From Isoetes taiwanensis (Eukaryota > Streptophyta > Lycopodiopsida > Isoetales > Isoetaceae), in the NCBI GenBank assembly GCA_021234155.1, contig JAJEKV010000080.1, positions 1,224,182 to 1,288,181 on the forward strand: a DNA stretch of 64,000 nt. The letters run 5' to 3'. Numbering within the stretch: the stretch's first letter is position 1; every line of letters starts with the position of its first letter. The notes beneath the pieces are model-generated. The model was given only the letters and a program-made list of their open reading frames with translations, did no database searches and was not told the origin of the DNA. Shown here in pieces: positions 60,261 to 64,000 of the stretch. The position numbers and the translations under genes are program-made.

Positions 60261-60683
60261 TCAAACATGCCACCTAAGCTCAAGCATTGCCCCTAGGTTC
60301 AAACATGCCCTCTTGTACAGATTATGCATCTTATGTAGTCTCATAATGATGCAGATCCACCAAGGGCAGAAACCAAGACCTATTTGTAGCCAAAAGAACC
60401 ACAGCACACAGTTGGAAAGGACTTTAGTGTCTCTTTGGAAGTGATTGTTAACCACAAAAGTTGCGACAATCCAAATCAGTCCAGAAACAGAAGAATTCAG
60501 GATTAGAATGACTCCTCCTTGTGCTTTAAAGTACTTCCTATCTCTGTACGCAAAAATCACTGCATTGGCAAATATGAAGGGAATAGCTGCAGCAATAGCT
60601 GCACCCAAAAGAACCCAGTCTAGGGGTGTTTCGGGGCAGTCTATCGGGTGCTTGCTCCACCTGGTTGCACAATCCTTAACCAT
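60261..60683 (-). CDS. Probable first exon of a 7TM-RGS protein (AtRGS1-like)
   Basis: The ATG at 60,683 is preceded in frame by a stop (TGA four codons upstream), so the start is well fixed. The product begins with a short Cys-containing N-terminus (VKDCATRWSKHPIDCPETPL). Three hydrophobic segments follow at about residues 22-46, 56-80 and 88-114. The layout, and the W-x-x-x-LGF block (VLWFFWLQIGLGF, then IIMRLHKMHNLY), recall the N-terminal part of plant RGS1, the seven-helix regulator that speeds GTP hydrolysis by the G-alpha subunit. Only three helices are here; the rest and the RGS box would be in later exons to the left, which I did not find. The reading frame enters repeat sequence after HNLY, so a donor probably lies near 60,320 (CT-GTACAA). 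Family assignment is from remembered pattern and moderate. Confidence 0.45.
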   Translation of the reverse strand: MVKDCATRWSKHPIDCPETPLDWVLLGAAIAAAIPFIFANAVIFAYRDRKYFKAQGGVILILNSSVSGLIWIVATFVVNNHFQRDTKVLSNCVLWFFWLQIGLGFCPWWICIIMRLHKMHNLYKRACLNLGAMLELRWHV

Positions 60684-61247
60684 TCTAGCAATGCTTCATC
60701 CCAGAATTTTGAATGCATGACTGAAATATTACTTCAGCCGAAACCATGACTTTGGAACTTCCGATACAGAAAGCACAGGTCCCTCTTGTTGTGGACTTTG
60801 ATTAAGCACGCTGCTTCTTCTTCTTTGAATAACAGTTCCGGGTCCATACAAAATTGCTGAAGTAAACGAGCAAAATAATTTACTAACCCTTAGGTTTAGC
60901 TTAGGCAACCAGTCCAGCGGGTTTGGATTCGACCAAACAATCAACCGTGAATTAGGAAGCATACTAACCCGGGTTTGTGAAAATGTATTCAAAATTCCTG
61001 CGACTTGTTTGTCCCATCTGAGATTCTTCGGGACAAAATTTCTCCGTTACAATTCATGTCGCATAGATGGTGAAAATTGAAAAAAAAAGGCACGCTCTAA
61101 TTGTATCACGCCCAACAACTGGGAAGAGCAGCTGAGATTATGATCTAAGTCTTGCGTTGAAAATGTAACCTTGATAAATCTAAATGTTTACCGTGTTGGT
61201 AATATTATTTCGTGTTATCACCCTTTGTTATATTACAAGAAATTTAT

Positions 61248-61269
61248 CGCGGCGGCCAAGGCCGCCGCG
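61248..61269. repeat. Perfect GC-rich palindrome with TTTATCGCGG flank
   Basis: CGCGGCGGCC-AA-GGCCGCCGCG, a perfect ten-base stem with a two-base centre. It is preceded by TACAAGAAA and TTTATCGCGG, the same lead-in as the palindrome at 40,653-40,684. Likely the subterminal hairpin of a DNA transposon family. Confidence 0.6.
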
Positions 61270-61431
61270 AACATTTCTCTTCACTCACTCACTTATTAGT
61301 TTGAAACCTTGTGCGAAGTTACGCATTCTATGTGCTAGTGCTCAAAGTCTGTCGTTAAACTTTTTGTAGAGACACACAGTTTTCATTCACTTGGAGTGCG
61401 TAGATCAACATATAATGCATTTGCCACAGTA

Positions 61432-61486
61432 CCTCCAATCCCAAACAATATTTCTTACCTCCAATCCCAAACAATATTTCTGCCAC
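61432..61486. repeat. Tandem duplication of about 27 bases
   Basis: ACCTCCAATCCCAAACAATA plus the following TTTCT is present twice in direct succession. No gene context. Confidence 0.8.
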
Positions 61487-61941
61487 ATTGCAATGTCCAT
61501 GATTGGACTCAATATACGTGGCCCCATCTAGGCCAATCATGCCGCACGTTCGACGGCTGAGATCGAGCTCTATCTAAGCTGCCCCCCTTCTACATAGAGA
61601 TTTTGGTGTTGCCGCCTGGGCCATCAATTCTAGGTGTCGACTTCAAGTGCGTGGCATGCAAAAGGGATATCGATCCCCATATGTGGAGATACATGCCGGG
61701 TCAAAAACTTGAAACCCTCATTTGAAATTGGCCTTTTTCAATTTCACAAGAAGGTTAGTTAAGATTTATATTGAAGGCAAGTGATCACGTATGACAAAGA
61801 TGATCTATAGTTGGAGCGTCTCTCATATAATAGGCCAGATTGCGAAAGTAAAAAGATAGGAAGATGGCATATGGGTCCTGCAAACATTAAATACAATACT
61901 TATCTAAAAACCTTGTGCAGTTGGCCAACAACTCTTGATGA

Positions 61942-61977
61942 GGTGGGGGAGGGGGGAGGAAGGAGGGAGGGAGAGGA
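61942..61977 (+). repeat. G-run tract, potential G-quadruplex
   Basis: A purine tract with four or more G-runs of at least three: GGGGG, GGGGGG, GGG, GGG, separated by one to seven bases. The plus strand fits the usual G-quadruplex rule. No promoter or gene start can be tied to it. Confidence 0.6.
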
Positions 61978-62739
61978 TGTCATAACAACATGGTGAAGAG
62001 AGGAGAACGATCCTATACTTGAAGTCATATTGATTGATAGATTTGGAGTAATTGAGTATACCATAAGAAGGAAAATGATATTGAATATAGAGGATGTTAG
62101 ATGTAGACTACACTTTTTTAGACAATTGACAAAATAAAAAACTTGTGATTGGTAAACGATAAGGGGCAATAACAGAGCTTGAAAAATGAACATATCATTC
62201 ATGAATGTTGGCTTGCATTAGAGTTAAGACATTTACAATGGATCTAGAAGAGGTTACATTGACATTGTCTCTTAGAATTTAGGTTGGGGATTAGACAGTT
62301 AGACTTGTATTTACAACACGCCTTCATTTTGAACTTTGTAAACTATGTATTTGCAATAATTTTGAATGTGGATATTTTCATAACATATCGAGTGGGTGCA
62401 TAATTAAGAGAAAAGTACAGTGCCAATAGTCAAGTTTAAGCTTAAGAGAAATATATTGGTCATAAGTTTTGTCAGTTGATTTTGGCGACCGGGAGAAAAT
62501 ATTTTTTTTTTAGGCGGACGGAAAAAATGAGAATGCTTTATATATGTTATAGATAGATGTCTAGGTGGGATAAATTTGTGTTTGGTTTAAAGGATTCATG
62601 GCCGTTGAGATAAAAAAATCAAAGGCTCAGATTTCGATCCAAGTCATTCAATATTATTCGTCCTTTTTTTTTGGTGGAACAGAGTGTTTATGGCGGGAGA
62701 CGGAGCAGATGAAGCCGCTTTGCCGCTTCTATCATCCCG

Positions 62740-62885
62740 CTCCTTTCCCGCTTCTTCCGATCTTCTATCTTCAGATGTGGTACGCAGATCCTCTATCTTC
62801 AGATCTTCTATCTTCAGACGCAGGATGAGCGAAGCCTTTTTTCAGGATGAGCGAAGCCTTTTTTCCGTTTGTGAGGAACAAGCAA
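62740..62885. repeat. Nested short tandem duplications
   Basis: ATCTTCTATCTTCAGA-like words occur three times (about 62,759-62,818), then GGATGAGCGAAGCCTTTTTT occurs twice (about 62,823-62,866). Replication-slippage type sequence; the two overlapping frames here are not supported as genes. The following stretch to 63,750 holds no coding signal that I can identify. Confidence 0.65.
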
Positions 62886-63751
62886 TGTGAAGCAGACGCT
62901 TCAGATGCAGAAATTAGAGAAAGGTTCAAACTCTGGCTCAAGCTCACGCTCAGGCTCAAGCTGCTCATCGAAAGGCTAGAAGATGTTGTTCTCCAGAACT
63001 TCACAATCGATTCTTCGCAGCTCTTCAGCATTTGGAGGCTCTCAGACTTGTAATTTTTTTTATTTCTTTTCAAATAGCTGCTCTAAAGCAAATCTAAGAG
63101 TTTATTATAGCTGATGGCCTCACAAATGATGAATAAGAGCCACTTGCAGGTTGGGATCTTGGCTTTTAGTTGGTAACAAGTCTGATTCTTGGTCTGATAT
63201 CAACGCCCTTTTTCTTTTCGCAGAAGTATGGGTTGCACATTAGGAGGCCAACTGCTAATAGTTGGACCAATTTCTATTAGTAGGAGGAATCTGGGTTTCT
63301 CCCGAATACAGCCAACAGAGTTGCAAGTCGTCTTAAGGCTGGGAAGGCTAGGAAGAAGATTGAGCTGCGGATGACCTTGCCAACAAGAAACGTCTGCCTT
63401 CCCCCCTGAAAAAAAAGCTGGGCTTGAACTGGATACATTTGAGTGGCATCCGTTTCCTATCTTTTTATCTTGTGGGTTTGTGGCAGGAGTTCTGGATTTG
63501 GCAGCAGGCGATACCTCAATACCTCGATTCTCCTTTTCTCATCTTTGTCTATCAAGGTAACCCTCCGTATCCTTTAGCTTGTTAATTATGCAAAATGCCA
63601 TCTTCAATCAATAATGTTGTAATCTGAATCATAGAAAGGTTGGTTTGTTTGGTGAGTTCGTTTATGCATAAAGTGTGTTTTGCAGAATGGGCTAGAGTTT
63701 GTCCCTGTATAAACGTGTTTTGTAAAGTGCCATGTCTGTCTGTTTTCTAAG

Positions 63752-63954
63752 CTCTTGGAGAAGAGGAGTGTTGAAGACCTTATAATGAGTGTTGGCTCTG
63801 GTAAGTGTTTCAATTTTTGCATGGATGTCTGTTGAGCATTGTTTTGGCTGATTACTCAGGTGGAGGAGGAGGTGTGGCTGTCAGTGCTGGTGCATTAGCT
63901 TCAGGGGGAGCTTTTGCACCTACTGCTGCAGAAGTAACCAAGGAAGAACCCAAG
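63752..63954 (+). CDS. RPP1: 60S acidic ribosomal protein P1, internal exons (gene runs off the window)
   Basis: Two exons are visible. Exon 63,752-63,800 encodes LLEKRSVEDLIMSVGSG, the hinge after the N-terminal dimerisation domain of P1 (family form xKRxVxDLIMxVGxG). An intron 63,801-63,859 has GTAAGT and CAG ends. Exon 63,860-63,954 continues GGGGVAV and the Ala/Gly-rich hinge to KEEPK, then a GT donor. The conserved acidic tail ending DMGFxLFD must lie beyond the right edge. In P1 the N-terminal helices bind P0/P2 on the ribosomal stalk and the tail recruits elongation factors. The words LFSK directly upstream of LLEKR also fit P1 (LFAKL), so the first exon border might be a few codons to the left. 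The N-terminal exon was not found to the left; a long intron or a pseudogene are both possible. Confidence 0.75.
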
Positions 63955-64000
63955 GTACAGTCTTTTCCTACAAGTGTGCATTGCTCATTTTTATTGTGTT

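Noticed and set aside
60729-60992. 87-aa minus frame just upstream of the 7TM exon
   Set aside because: An in-frame stop separates it from the exon start and it has no hydrophobic or conserved pattern; more likely 5' leader sequence.

Overview
This is a nuclear window from a land plant with a large, repeat-filled genome. A gymnosperm is plausible, but the species cannot be fixed from the sequence. The evidence is a chromodomain-type Ty3/gypsy element with plant-style LTRs, LINE and CACTA debris, GT-AG introns, an F-box gene, and fragments of plant gene families (ABCB transporter, acidic ribosomal protein P1, and probably a 7TM-RGS protein). Gene density is very low.

Layout. Positions 1-28,900 contain no gene I can support: old intergenic DNA with low-complexity tracts, a decayed tandem repeat family at about 14.8-16.0 kb and a CpG-rich stretch at about 20.7-25.9 kb. 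Positions 28,937-37,073 hold two copies of one repeat. The left copy is split by a 5,497-bp insert (29,342-34,838) flanked by an 8-bp direct repeat and full of GATC-centred hairpin motifs whose orientation is inverted between its two ends. Between the copies lies a dead LINE reverse transcriptase. An intact, intronless F-box gene with a TATA box sits at 38,433-39,542.

Positions 40,177-46,000 are a mosaic: small foldback elements, a probable Helitron 3' terminus (40,573), a tandem array of about 345-bp units (41,654-45,116) with dimeric higher-order structure and tRNA-like Pol III boxes, and three exons of an ABCB transporter with good splice sites that stop just after the Walker A region. A possible orphan exon follows at 47,600. 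A nearly complete gypsy element fills 49,188-57,896, with LTRs, CTAGG target duplication, Met-tRNA primer site, gag, protease, RT, RNase H, integrase and chromodomain, all broken by frameshifts. To its right is a LINE 3' end, abutted by a CACTA terminus at 59,225 that still carries a piece of TNP2 transposase. A minus-strand first exon at 60,261-60,683 looks like a plant 7TM-RGS protein. The window closes inside a plus-strand gene for acidic ribosomal protein P1.

The genes do not form a pathway; the window mainly records nested transposition and capture of gene fragments. Comparing paralogous repeats inside the window also shows local CG-rich mismatch patches that may be sequencing or assembly error, so fine-scale claims in the left half deserve caution.
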